Assembly: GCA_020524245.1 (NCBI GenBank)
Contig: JAIVLN010000003.1
Location: 1-64,000 of the forward strand
DNA length: 64,000 bases
Origin: Rossellomorea aquimaris
GTDB taxonomy: Bacteria; Bacillota; Bacilli; Bacillales; Fictibacillaceae
Reading direction: 5' to 3'
This document shows positions 1 through 8,227 of this stretch, piece by piece (the first letter of the stretch is position 1; every line of letters begins with the position of its first letter). The notes beneath the pieces are model-generated. The model ran no database searches and had not been told where the DNA came from. It was given only the letters and a program-made list of their open reading frames with translations. A program made the position numbers and the translations under genes.

Positions 1-41
1 AAGCTGTAAGCGTAGATTGAACCTTATAGTTTCATAGGAAA

Positions 42-63
42 GGGGCTGACATCCGTCAGTCCC
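42..63. terminator. Hairpin terminator downstream of paaX
   Basis: GGGGCTGAC and GTCAGTCCC form a 9-bp stem with a 4-nt loop directly after the paaX stop. The T-rich tract (TTATTTGTTATT) is on the plus-strand side, so it may mainly serve a convergent gene to the left of the window and act more weakly for paaX. Confidence 0.6.
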
Positions 64-960
64 TTATTTGTTATTCTCTATGATCAACGGGTGGTTCAAA
101 GCGTCATACTTCTTATCCTTGTTCTTCACTTCGTTGCCTTCACTGAATACGTCCTCAAAGAATCGGCTCGCAGGTTGGGCTAACGCTTTGTAATAATCAC
201 TGAACAAGCTCGCCGCATAATCCCCCAGCCATTTTTTCGGTAAAAGCTCTTCCGGCAAACCTGGGTCGACGAACAAGAACTTCCGGTATTCATGGACGAG
301 CTTCGTACGCTCGACGAAACATTCTCCATCCGTCATTTCGCCTTTTTCGATCTTGTTCTTGTCCATGACGTATTTCTGACTATACGTCTTGATGAACTCA
401 TCATACTTCTCGTTGATGTCGTTCAAGTCCCAGCACTCTTCAACCAGCTTCTCGCTTTTATGAGGACCTTTATATTCCGAAACGAAGAAATGGACATAAT
501 CTTCAATGCCATACTTGTCGATCATCTGTTTCACTTGTTTTTCCTGCTTGTTCGGAGATATCCAAAAGCTGTTGGACAAGAGCCCAAACCCGCTCCACAC
601 AAGCTCTTTCCTTAACTCGTCCCGAATATGACGTTTCTCTTCCGGAATCGTGTACGTAAACATTCTCCACTGCCCGTCCCAGTTTTCCGGCTGCAGCTTG
701 AAGATCCGTTTCGCCGCTTCTTCAATTCTTTGCACACCAGGGTCCGTCAAACGGTAATAGCTTTTGTTCCCTTTCCGTTCCGCAGTCACCCAGCCTTGTT
801 TGTTCATTCTTGAAATCGCTGCGCGTACGGACTGCTCGTTATGTCCGAATTCTTTCAACAGCCGGATCAGACTGCCAATCCATATATCATTGCCGTAATG
901 GCGAATATAATCTCCATATAACGTAAAAATCATCGAACGTGTGTTCAAACTGTTCTGCAT
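64..960 (-). CDS. paaX: PaaX-type transcriptional repressor of phenylacetate catabolism
   Basis: PaaX proteins repress paa genes and are released by phenylacetyl-CoA. The N-terminus (MQNSLNTRSMIFTLYGDYIR) is typical of the family, followed by a winged-helix region containing SVRAAISRMNKQGW and a C-terminal PaaX domain, about 298 residues in all. The frame opens further upstream (TTG at 984, ATG at 969). The ATG at 960 is chosen because AAAGGATGA lies about 6 nt before it, whereas the ATG at 969 abuts its purines. The gene is last in the minus-strand paa cluster and has its own upstream gap (961-1074) containing AATATCGTG and TATATAACGG, possible operator parts. Confidence 0.9.
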   Translation of the reverse strand: MQNSLNTRSMIFTLYGDYIRHYGNDIWIGSLIRLLKEFGHNEQSVRAAISRMNKQGWVTAERKGNKSYYRLTDPGVQRIEEAAKRIFKLQPENWDGQWRMFTYTIPEEKRHIRDELRKELVWSGFGLLSNSFWISPNKQEKQVKQMIDKYGIEDYVHFFVSEYKGPHKSEKLVEECWDLNDINEKYDEFIKTYSQKYVMDKNKIEKGEMTDGECFVERTKLVHEYRKFLFVDPGLPEELLPKKWLGDYAASLFSDYYKALAQPASRFFEDVFSEGNEVKNKDKKYDALNHPLIIENNK

Positions 961-1074
961 GGTGCTCATCCTTTTCCGGTTCAATTCTCAATGATTTCTT
1001 TATGATACTAAATATCGTGTACCCTCTCAATGTTTCACTATATAACGGCGAAAAGGATGGCCACTTCGTTCCTA

Positions 1075-1851
1075 TTATTCTCCCTTGAATTCAGGCGGAC
1101 GCTTTTCACCGAATGCGACTAACGCTTCGACACGGTCCTTCGTCGGGATTGTCACTTCGTAGGCTTTCGCTTCGAGATTCAATCCTGTTTCGAGGTCAAC
1201 ATTCATTCCTTGCTTGATTGCATATTTCGCTTGCTTCAAGGCAATCGGACCGTTGCTTAGCATTCTTTCTGCCCATTGTTCTGCTGTTTCAATCAATCTG
1301 TCGAAAGAAACGACTTCATTGACGATACCATATTGGAGCGCTTCTTCGGATGATACTTTTTTCGCAGTCAAAATCAGTTCCATCGCTTTCGCCTGACCGA
1401 TTAAGCGTGGCAAGCGCTGAGTACCGCCAGCACCCGGGATGATCGCCCATCCAAGCTCGGTCAAGCCCATCTTCGTATCTTCGACTGCAATCCGGAAATC
1501 ACATGCCAATGCCAACTCGAATCCTCCACCGAACGCATAGCCGTTCATGACGGCAATCGTCGGCTGAGGCAGTTTATCGACTGCTGTAAAGACGTCTCTG
1601 ATTTTTGTGACGTTACGGCGAACTTCGTTTTCTGTCAACGTCTTCCGCTCTTTCAAATCTGCACCTGCACTGAACGCTTTCTCCCCTGCACCTGTGAAGA
1701 TGACGACTCTCGCTTCAGGGTTATGATGGATCTCTTCGACGACTTCGCCCAACTTTTTCAACGTATCGTAATTGAAGCAGTTGAGTACGTCCGGACGATT
1801 CAGTGTGACGTATGCAATATGATTCTTTACTTCATATAAAATGGATGACAT
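1075..1851 (-). CDS. Enoyl-CoA hydratase/isomerase (crotonase family)
   Basis: A 258-residue crotonase. Visible signatures are the oxyanion-hole segments AFSAGADLKE (near residue 60) and GYAFGGGFELALACDFRIA (near 105-123), the catalytic Glu in GLTELGWAIIPGAGGTQRLP, and the family C-terminus RPPEFKG. It is one of three crotonases in the paa cluster. The gene at 6432 looks more like E. coli PaaF and the one at 5644 like PaaG, so this one is best called a general 2-enoyl-CoA hydratase for the beta-oxidation-like lower steps. AGGAGG lies 7 nt before its ATG, and it follows paaJ by 21 nt in one operon with paaH. Confidence 0.9.
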   Translation of the reverse strand: MSSILYEVKNHIAYVTLNRPDVLNCFNYDTLKKLGEVVEEIHHNPEARVVIFTGAGEKAFSAGADLKERKTLTENEVRRNVTKIRDVFTAVDKLPQPTIAVMNGYAFGGGFELALACDFRIAVEDTKMGLTELGWAIIPGAGGTQRLPRLIGQAKAMELILTAKKVSSEEALQYGIVNEVVSFDRLIETAEQWAERMLSNGPIALKQAKYAIKQGMNVDLETGLNLEAKAYEVTIPTKDRVEALVAFGEKRPPEFKGE

Positions 1852-1872
1852 GCTGATTCCTCCTAGTAAAAA

Positions 1873-3078
1873 TTAGTCGTTGTATCCTTCTACGATTGCT
1901 GCAATTCCTTGGCCGACGCCGATGCACATTGTTGCGAGGCCGTACTGGGTCTTCTGCTTCCGCATCTCATGTAAAAGCGTTGTGAGAATACGCGCGCCGC
2001 TTGCTCCTAGCGGATGGCCGTAAGCGATCGCTCCTCCGTTCATGTTGACACGAGAAGGATCGAGCTCCAATTGACGGATACACTCAAGCGATTGGGAAGC
2101 GAATGCTTCATTCAACTCGATTAAGCCAAGGTCACTCGAAGAAAGACCAGCACGTTTCAACGCCTTACGTGAAGCATGGATCGGTCCGAGTCCCATGACG
2201 CGTGGCTCGAGACCTGCTGTTGCGGACGTTACGTATTTTGCCATCGGCTTCAATCCGAGCGCTTCCGCTTTTTCCTTGCTCATGATCAGAAGTGCTGATG
2301 CACCATCGTTGATCCCCGATGCATTTCCTGCTGTAATCGTCCCGTCTTTGAAAAGCGGTTTTAATGTGGAAAGCTTTTCAAGTGAGCTTGTCGGACGCGG
2401 ATGCTCATCCGTATCAACGACAATTTCATTCCCTTTACGATCCTTATAGACCACTGGTACGATTTCGTCTTTCAGGCGACCTTCTTCCATTGCGCGTTTC
2501 GCCTTCATCTGGCTCTCATAAGCGAATTGATCCTGCTCTTCGCGGGAAATTCCGAAATCCTGCGCAACATTTTCCGCCGTTTCCGGCATGCTGTCTGTAC
2601 CGAACTTTTCTTCAAGCGCTGGATTCACGAAGCGCCAGCCAATCGTCGTATCGAACATTTCCATATTGCCGCGCGGGAATTCTTTGTCCGGCTTCGCCAT
2701 AACGAATGGTGCACGTGTCATGCTCTCCGTTCCACCCGCAATGAAAATATCTCCTTCATCCGCCATGATGGCACGCGCCGCATATGTGACCGCATCGAGC
2801 CCAGAACCGCAAAGACGGTTGATTGTCGTACCACCGACTTCGACCGGGAGATCTGCTAGGAGTGCGGACATTCTCGCGACGTTACGGTTTTCTTCCCCTG
2901 CACCATTCGCGTTTCCGAAAACGACTTCCTCGATTTGTTCCTTAGGAAGGTCCGGGTTCCTGTCTAGCAAGGCTTTAATAACGATGCTTCCGAGGTCATC
3001 CGGGCGGATATTCTTGAGTGCGCCTTTATAGCGACCGATCGGTGTGCGGACCGCATCAACGATAACAACTTCACGCAT
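1873..3078 (-). CDS. paaJ: 3-oxoadipyl-CoA / 3-oxo-5,6-dehydrosuberyl-CoA thiolase
   Basis: A thiolase-fold acyltransferase of 401 residues. The active-site Cys is in NRLCGSGLDA (near residue 90), the His in NGGAIAYGHPLGASGAR (near 350) and the second Cys in ATMCIGVGQG. The stretches EMFDTTIGWRFVNP and FGTDSMPETAENVA match the PaaJ/PcaF branch as I remember it, rather than generic acetoacetyl-CoA thiolases. In phenylacetate degradation it cleaves the two beta-keto intermediates with CoA. The ATG at 3078 has AAAGGAGGC 8 nt upstream and lies 1 nt after the paaH stop; the longer open frame to 3135 runs into paaH and is rejected. Confidence 0.92.
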   Translation of the reverse strand: MREVVIVDAVRTPIGRYKGALKNIRPDDLGSIVIKALLDRNPDLPKEQIEEVVFGNANGAGEENRNVARMSALLADLPVEVGGTTINRLCGSGLDAVTYAARAIMADEGDIFIAGGTESMTRAPFVMAKPDKEFPRGNMEMFDTTIGWRFVNPALEEKFGTDSMPETAENVAQDFGISREEQDQFAYESQMKAKRAMEEGRLKDEIVPVVYKDRKGNEIVVDTDEHPRPTSSLEKLSTLKPLFKDGTITAGNASGINDGASALLIMSKEKAEALGLKPMAKYVTSATAGLEPRVMGLGPIHASRKALKRAGLSSSDLGLIELNEAFASQSLECIRQLELDPSRVNMNGGAIAYGHPLGASGARILTTLLHEMRKQKTQYGLATMCIGVGQGIAAIVEGYND

Positions 3079-3079
3079 G

Positions 3080-3943
3080 TTATTCGCCTCCTTTATCACT
3101 GTAGTCATAAACACCCATGCCTGACTTGCGGCCAAGGCGTCCCGCTTTTACATATTTCACGAGCAGCGGGCAAGGTCGGTATTTTTCACCAAGTGTTTCA
3201 TGTAAGTATTTCAAGTTGTTCAATCGTGTATCGAGTCCGACGAGATCCCCAAGCTCAAACGGTCCCATCGGATAATTAAGACCGAGCTTGATCGCTTTGT
3301 CGATTTCCTCGGGTGCGCCTACACCTTCTTGCAGCATGTAGAACGCTTCGTTTCCGACCAATGCACTGATTCGGCTCGTCACAAATCCAGGGAATTCATT
3401 CACCGTGACGGTCTCTTTCCCCATCTTAGCGGCGACTTCATTCGCGACTTTTACCGTATCTTCAGCAGTATCAAGTCCTTTGATGATTTCGATTAACGGC
3501 ATCTTATGTACCGGATTGAAAAAGTGCATTGCGATTACTTTCCCAGGACGGTTCGTGAATGAAGCAATTTCCGTCGGGCTCATTGTAGATGTATTTGTTG
3601 CAAAATAGCAATGCTCCGGTGCATACTTGTCGATCGTTTCAAAGACGTTCTTCTTTATGTTGAGGTTTTCCGGTACCGCTTCAATCACCATGTCCGTTTT
3701 GGCGACCGTTTCTTCTAAGCTTGAAGAATAGCTCATGCGCTCCATGCTTTCATTCGCTGCTTCCTCAGTGATCTTGTTGCGTTGAACCCCTTTATCGAAG
3801 ATGGCGTTGATTTCCGTTTTTGCACTAGCGAGCGCTTGTTCAGAAATGTCCACGAGTGTCGTATGATAACCACCGACCGCTGAAACGTAGGCGATTCCAC
3901 GACCCATGACACCAGAACCGATGACTGTAATGTGCTTGATCAT
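3080..3943 (-). CDS. paaH: 3-hydroxyacyl-CoA dehydrogenase (3-hydroxyadipyl-CoA dehydrogenase)
   Basis: A 287-residue protein with an N-terminal NAD-binding Rossmann motif (VIGSGVMGRGIA, residues 7-18), the NTSTMSPTEIA stretch, the catalytic His region AMHFFNPVHKMPLIEI and a C-terminal 3HCDH domain (GLNYPMGPFELGDLVGLDT). It oxidises 3-hydroxyacyl-CoA to the 3-keto form used by the adjacent thiolase. It is the first gene of the paaH-paaJ-hydratase unit. A terminator-like hairpin (4020-4046) separates it from the aldehyde dehydrogenase, so it probably has its own promoter in 3944-4019. Confidence 0.93.
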   Translation of the reverse strand: MIKHITVIGSGVMGRGIAYVSAVGGYHTTLVDISEQALASAKTEINAIFDKGVQRNKITEEAANESMERMSYSSSLEETVAKTDMVIEAVPENLNIKKNVFETIDKYAPEHCYFATNTSTMSPTEIASFTNRPGKVIAMHFFNPVHKMPLIEIIKGLDTAEDTVKVANEVAAKMGKETVTVNEFPGFVTSRISALVGNEAFYMLQEGVGAPEEIDKAIKLGLNYPMGPFELGDLVGLDTRLNNLKYLHETLGEKYRPCPLLVKYVKAGRLGRKSGMGVYDYSDKGGE

Positions 3944-3960
3944 GCTCTTCCACTCCCTTA

Positions 3961-3976
3961 TTGGACTTTTGTCCGA
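3961..3976. promoter_or_regulatory. Inverted repeat upstream of paaH (candidate operator)
   Basis: TTGGACTTTTGTCCGA is a 5-of-6 matched inverted repeat lying just upstream of the paaH ribosome-binding site, with an AT-rich stretch behind it (ATTTAAACGTTAAAG). It is placed where a repressor could act, but the cognate regulator is not known. Confidence 0.35.
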
Positions 3977-4019
3977 TAATATTTAAACGTTAAAGCAATT
4001 CTTTTTTTCTAAAATGGAA

Positions 4020-4046
4020 GGCGAGCTACCTGAAAAGGTGCTCGCC
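4020..4046 (-). terminator. Hairpin terminator after the aldehyde dehydrogenase gene
   Basis: GGCGAGC and GCTCGCC pair, with inner CCT/AGG pairing, immediately downstream of the stop at 4063. The following tract on the minus strand is only moderately T-rich (CCATTTTAG), so termination may be partial. Confidence 0.6.
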
Positions 4047-4062
4047 TATTGGTTGATTATGG

Positions 4063-5580
4063 TTACACTCCGAACGGATTCAGCGGCTTGCCTCCAACAT
4101 AGGAGATGACACTTTTTGTTTCTGTATATAGGTCGAGTGTTTCAATACAAAGCTCTCTTCCGAATCCAGATTGCTTGTAACCACCGAACGGCGTTCCAGG
4201 GAATGCGGAGAACGGTGAGTTGACCATCACTGTACCAGCTTTCAGCTTAGCAGCAACACGATTTGCTCGTGCGTGATCCGTTGTCCAGATTGCAGCTGCA
4301 AGTCCGAATACAGTATCGTTTGCAAGCTTCAGAACTTCTCTCTCGTCGCTGTACTTCATAACCACAACGACTGGTCCGAAGATCTCTTCTTGAGCGATCT
4401 TCATGTCGTTCGTTACATCAGTGATAACTGTAGGCAGGTACCAGTGTCCGTTTTCATAGCCGTCTACTTTTGCACGACCACCACCGACAAGCACTTTCGC
4501 GCCTTGTTTTTCAGCTTCTTTTACATAACCATCGATTACTTCCACCTGGCTTTCGCTGATGATGGAACCGACGTGAGTGCCTTGATCCATCGGGTTACCA
4601 AGGACTAACTTCTTCGTCTTCTCAACGAACTTTTCCATGAACTCATCATATACGTTTTCGTGTACGAACAGACGAGATCGTGCTTCACAAGATTGACCTG
4701 TGTTGTAGAAGATTCCGAATAGGGAACCGTCAACTGCTGCATCCATGTTCGCATCTTCAAATACGATGTTCGGAGACTTACCTCCAAGCTCAAGCGTTAC
4801 GCGCTTCAATGTTTCAGAAGCTTTTGCCATGATGTCTTTACCTGTTCCTGTTTCACCTGTGAACGCTACCTTATCAACGCCAGGGTGTTCAACCAAGTGG
4901 TTACCTACTAGTGAACCAGGTCCAGTTACGATGTTCACGACACCTTCCGGAACGCCTGCTTCGTGGCAGATTTCCGTCAAGATGATCGCCGTAAGCGGCG
5001 TCAAGCTCGCTGGCTTCAATACGATCGAGTTACCTGCTGCGATTGCCGGAGCCACTTTCCAAGATGCCATCATCATCGGGTAGTTCCAAGGGATGATTTG
5101 TGCACAAACACCTAACGGCTCTTTCGTTTCAGTATTTGTAAAAGGTCCAGGCATGTTGTTCACATGTCCGCGGTGACCAACGATTGCACCAGCATAGAAT
5201 TCGAAGTTTTCAACAGCTTGCATCACTTGTCCTTGAGCAGCTGACAATGACTTACCACTGTTCAAGACTTCAAGTTCAACCAATTCGTTGAAACGGCTGC
5301 GCATGATGGAAGCGATTTTGTTCAATACGCGTGCACGCTTTCCAACCGGATACTTCGGCCATTTTCCTTTTTCAAAAGCATTGCGTGCAGCTTCGACCGC
5401 TTTGTCGACGTCTTCCGTGCCTGCTTTTGCAACTTGAGCAAGAGTTTCACCAGTCGCTGGGTTGTACGTTGTGAACGTCTCACCAGATACGCTGTCGACT
5501 TGCTCTCCGTTGATGATCATCTTGTATGCGTCACGTTTCATCTCTACTGCAGTTTGTTGTTGTTCTTTCGTTGTACTCAT
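4063..5580 (-). CDS. NAD(P)-dependent aldehyde dehydrogenase in the paa cluster
   Basis: A 505-residue ALDH-superfamily enzyme. It has the cofactor region QIIPWNYPMMM, a catalytic Glu in TLELGGKSPN and a catalytic Cys in NTGQSCEARSRLF. In E. coli the semialdehyde released on ring opening is oxidised by the ALDH half of the PaaZ fusion. No PaaZ fusion is present here, so this single-domain enzyme, placed between paaG and paaH, is the natural candidate for that step. The family also includes betaine-aldehyde and phenylacetaldehyde dehydrogenases, so the substrate is inferred from context only. A strong hairpin follows the gene. Confidence 0.85.
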   Translation of the reverse strand: MSTTKEQQQTAVEMKRDAYKMIINGEQVDSVSGETFTTYNPATGETLAQVAKAGTEDVDKAVEAARNAFEKGKWPKYPVGKRARVLNKIASIMRSRFNELVELEVLNSGKSLSAAQGQVMQAVENFEFYAGAIVGHRGHVNNMPGPFTNTETKEPLGVCAQIIPWNYPMMMASWKVAPAIAAGNSIVLKPASLTPLTAIILTEICHEAGVPEGVVNIVTGPGSLVGNHLVEHPGVDKVAFTGETGTGKDIMAKASETLKRVTLELGGKSPNIVFEDANMDAAVDGSLFGIFYNTGQSCEARSRLFVHENVYDEFMEKFVEKTKKLVLGNPMDQGTHVGSIISESQVEVIDGYVKEAEKQGAKVLVGGGRAKVDGYENGHWYLPTVITDVTNDMKIAQEEIFGPVVVVMKYSDEREVLKLANDTVFGLAAAIWTTDHARANRVAAKLKAGTVMVNSPFSAFPGTPFGGYKQSGFGRELCIETLDLYTETKSVISYVGGKPLNPFGV

Positions 5581-5643
5581 TGATCAGTCACTCCTTCTAA
5601 TTAATTTAGTTCTAACATTGATGCGTCTTCTGCTTCTTCTAAT

Positions 5644-6417
5644 CTAACGCCCTTTGAATTCAGGCTTTCTTTTTTCCATAAAAGCTTTAACCCCTTCAGC
5701 GTGGTCTTCTGTCATACCCGCTGTGCGTTGAGCGTATGCTTCATTCTCGAGCATTTCGCTCAAGTCCGCATCCCAGCTCTTACGTAGGTAGCGCTTGATC
5801 AAACCGATCGCTTTTGTCGGTTTCTTCGCCAAGTTCTCTGCATATGCGGTTACTTCTTCCTCCCAGCTGTCCAATGGGATCACCTTGTTCGCCAGTCCAA
5901 GGTCTTTCGCCTCTTCAGCTGAAACCTTGTCCCCCATGACTGCGAGTTCAAGTGCCTTCGCATGCCCAACAAGTCTAGGAAGGTAGAACAAGTTGCCAGA
6001 GTCCGGTACGAGTCCGACGTTGATGAACGCCTCTATGAAACTCGCTTTCTCTGACATCAATCGGAAGTCACAAGCGAGCGCCAGACTCATGCCTGCTCCG
6101 GCTGCAACTCCATTGACCGCTGCAACGACTGGTTTTTCAAAGCTTGCGAGCTTTTCTACCATCGGGTTATATCTATTTCTTAAAATTTCCGCATGATCCG
6201 TATCCTCTTTGACCCCCGCCAAATCTTCTCCTGAACAAAACGCTTTTCCGTTACCGGTGATGACCAGGCATCGGACTTCTTGGTCTCTCTCTGCCTCTTT
6301 TAAAGCCTTGGTGATCTCGAAGTTCATCTGTTCGGTGAAGGCATTAAATTTGTCTGGTCGGTTCAGACGAAGCCAAGCAACATTGTTTTCCGTACGGTAT
6401 TCAATCGTTTCAAACAT
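5644..6417 (-). CDS. paaG: 1,2-epoxyphenylacetyl-CoA isomerase
   Basis: A 257-residue crotonase. The segment INVGLVPDSGNLFYLPRLVG carries Asp where hydratases have Glu, a hallmark of PaaG, the isomerase turning ring-1,2-epoxyphenylacetyl-CoA into the oxepin. Other signatures are AFCSGEDLAGV and GVAAGAGMSLALACDFRL, and it ends RKPEFKGR. The gene lies 14 nt after paaF in the same operon. The usual GGT after PDSG is replaced by GNL, a small departure from the common family motif. Confidence 0.88.
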   Translation of the reverse strand: MFETIEYRTENNVAWLRLNRPDKFNAFTEQMNFEITKALKEAERDQEVRCLVITGNGKAFCSGEDLAGVKEDTDHAEILRNRYNPMVEKLASFEKPVVAAVNGVAAGAGMSLALACDFRLMSEKASFIEAFINVGLVPDSGNLFYLPRLVGHAKALELAVMGDKVSAEEAKDLGLANKVIPLDSWEEEVTAYAENLAKKPTKAIGLIKRYLRKSWDADLSEMLENEAYAQRTAGMTEDHAEGVKAFMEKRKPEFKGR

Positions 6418-6431
6418 CCTTCAACCGCTCC

Positions 6432-7208
6432 TTATTTCCCTTTGAATTGTGGTTTCCGTTTTTCAACGAACGCGCGCATGCCTTCTTTCTGGTCCTCTGA
6501 TGAGAACAGCATGGAGAAGTTTTTACGCTCGAACTGCATCGCTTCATAAACGGAATGATCGACAGATTTGTTGACCGCTTCCTTTATCATACGGACAGAC
6601 AACGGTGCTTGCTTCGCAATTTTACGAGCGAGTTTCATCGCTTCTTCAAATACGAGCTCAGGTGCGACTGTTCGGTTCACGACGCCATTTGCTTTCGCAA
6701 ATTCCGCCGTCATATAGTCACCCGTCCAGAGCCATTCTAGTGCTTTTGCACGGCCCATCAGTTTCGTCAATCGGACCGTTCCGCCAGCCCCCGGCATGAC
6801 GCCTAGGTTAATTTCAGGGAATCCGAACTGGGCATTTTCCGCTGCAACGATCAAATCACAGCTGAGCGCCAACTCGAATGCTCCACCGAGGCAATAACCG
6901 TTAACAGCGGCGATGATTGGCTTCTTCACCCAGGCGAGACGATCCCACTCAGCAAACTGGTTCAACAGCTCGAGGGAAATAGAATCGTCTTCAGCCATTT
7001 CATCAATATCAGCACCTGCAGCGAACACTTTCGGTCCGCCTGTCACGATCATAACCGCCACATCATCGTCACGATCCCACGCTTCCATCGTTTCAAGGAT
7101 TTCTGTAACCATTTTACGGTTGAGTGCGTTCAAAACCTTCGGACGATCCAGTTGGATGACACCGACACCAGCTTCAGTCCATGTTTTAATGGTTTCTTTA
7201 CTCACCAT
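6432..7208 (-). CDS. paaF: 2,3-dehydroadipyl-CoA hydratase
   Basis: A crotonase of about 258 residues that closely tracks remembered E. coli PaaF: VFAAGADIDEMAE, AAVNGYCLGGAFELALSCDLIVAAENAQFG split across the middle, PEINLGVMPGAGGT with the catalytic Glu, and a C-terminus SEDQKEGMRAFVEKRKPQFKG. It hydrates dehydroadipyl-CoA before PaaH acts. The ATG at 7208 (AGGAAG a few nt upstream) overlaps the preceding gene's stop at 7198-7200 by 11 nt, implying translational coupling; the longer start at 7220 is less likely. Confidence 0.87.
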   Translation of the reverse strand: MVSKETIKTWTEAGVGVIQLDRPKVLNALNRKMVTEILETMEAWDRDDDVAVMIVTGGPKVFAAGADIDEMAEDDSISLELLNQFAEWDRLAWVKKPIIAAVNGYCLGGAFELALSCDLIVAAENAQFGFPEINLGVMPGAGGTVRLTKLMGRAKALEWLWTGDYMTAEFAKANGVVNRTVAPELVFEEAMKLARKIAKQAPLSVRMIKEAVNKSVDHSVYEAMQFERKNFSMLFSSEDQKEGMRAFVEKRKPQFKGK

Positions 7209-7506
7209 CGACTTCCTCACCGATCATCAGTGTTACCAAGTCACCTGCAAATCCCATGAGGTCCTTCCCAGAAGCTTTTGCTTCATCTGTTTTCATTGCT
7301 GCTTTCAAAGCATCGTGATCGTCGTAATACATTTCACATAGAAGGTGATAGTCGCTTCCTCCCATTGGTGAACCTACGATTTTCGTCACTTCCATTTTGC
7401 GAAGTCCGGGTATCTTAGCTGTAATTGGTGAATGTGTGTTGAAATAGTGCTCGTCGAATTCTTCTTTGTTTTCAGGATTTCTGTAAAGTGCGATTAATTT
7501 TACCAT
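7198..7506 (-). CDS. EthD-family small dimeric alpha/beta-barrel protein
   Basis: A 102-residue protein beginning MVKLIALYRNPENKEEFDEH, with HSPITAKIPGLRKMEV in the middle, characteristic of EthD-like ferredoxin-fold proteins. Its role is unknown. The position between paaD and paaF, with overlap into paaF, suggests a part in phenylacetate turnover, perhaps as a small isomerase or decarboxylase-like protein. Related EthD-type genes appear in other aromatic clusters from memory. AAAGGGTG precedes the ATG at a slightly long spacing. Confidence 0.75.
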   Translation of the reverse strand: MVKLIALYRNPENKEEFDEHYFNTHSPITAKIPGLRKMEVTKIVGSPMGGSDYHLLCEMYYDDHDALKAAMKTDEAKASGKDLMGFAGDLVTLMIGEEVDGE

Positions 7507-7523
7507 TAAATAAACACCCTTTC

Positions 7524-8033
7524 TTATTCGTCACCAATGTTGGCGACGGGTTTCATAGCTTCAAATGGATTTTTACAGCTTCTGCAATAGAGAATGCAGC
7601 GGCACGCGGTCGGGCCGAACAGATTCTCCATCGTGGTATAGACTGACCCGCAATACGGGCACGGGATCTCCCACGGTTCTCCTGGTGTATGATTGGCAGG
7701 AGGAGGCGATATTCCGAATTGCTTCAATTGCTCTTTCCCTTGATCAGTGATTCGGTCTGTCGTCCAGATCGGTTTGGATGGGAAAATGACTTCCACTTCC
7801 TCGATGCCGTCTACTTCGATGACGGCATTGACAATGTCGCGTTGGATGATGTCGAGGGCCGGGCATCCCGTAAATGTCGGTAAAACCGATACTATTGCTT
7901 TGGATCCGTCCACGTCGACCTTTTCCACCATTCCAAGATCACGGATGCTGACAGAATCAATTTCAGGGTCTGTGACACTTTGAAGCACTTGATAAACCGT
8001 CTCTACCACTTGTTTCGATTCGATTCCGGTCAT
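7524..8033 (-). CDS. paaD: Phenylacetyl-CoA epoxidase assembly protein PaaD (MIP18/DUF59 family)
   Basis: A 169-residue protein. The N-terminal DUF59 domain carries SVTDPEIDSVSIRDLGMV and the conserved LPTFTGCPALDII. The C-terminal part is a zinc-ribbon-like module with Cys pairs (PCPYCGSVYT; CRCILYCRSCKNPFE). PaaD is thought to support Fe or Fe-S maturation of the multicomponent epoxidase. The ATG at 8033 has AGAGGAGG 8 nt upstream; the frame extending to 8075 reaches into the MITE-like element and is rejected. The gene is separated from paaC by that 127-bp element (8072-8198). Confidence 0.9.
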   Translation of the reverse strand: MTGIESKQVVETVYQVLQSVTDPEIDSVSIRDLGMVEKVDVDGSKAIVSVLPTFTGCPALDIIQRDIVNAVIEVDGIEEVEVIFPSKPIWTTDRITDQGKEQLKQFGISPPPANHTPGEPWEIPCPYCGSVYTTMENLFGPTACRCILYCRSCKNPFEAMKPVANIGDE

Positions 8034-8071
8034 CGTAATCCTCCTCTCAATCTTAAAATCTAATATTTTTT

Positions 8072-8198
8072 GCAAAATTCACTCCCTTTCCGCGGGCGAA
8101 CCGCGAGCCTCCTCGCTCACTAGCCAAATCCATGAATTTATGGTCGCTGTGGGGTCTCGCCTGGCTCGCTTTTCCCGCAGGAGTGTCGTGAATTTTGC
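8072..8198. repeat. MITE-like element between paaC and paaD
   Basis: The element is bounded by inverted termini (GCAAAATTCA at 8072 and TGAATTTTGC ending at 8198). It contains the GC-rich core seen elsewhere in the window: CCGCGGGCGAACCGCGAGCC, then GTGGGGTCTCGC, then TCCCGCAGGAGTGTC. It occupies nearly the whole paaC-paaD gap and would fold into a large hairpin in the operon mRNA. Similar GC-rich intergenic repeats are widespread in Bacillaceae genomes from memory; no transposase is encoded. Confidence 0.75.
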
Positions 8199-8227
8199 TT
8201 CAAAATAATACAATCTTTAAAGTAAAA

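Noticed and set aside
1873-3135. 420-residue version of the PaaJ thiolase
   Set aside because: The extra N-terminal residues overlap paaH and lack homology; the ATG at 3078 has an ideal ribosome-binding site.
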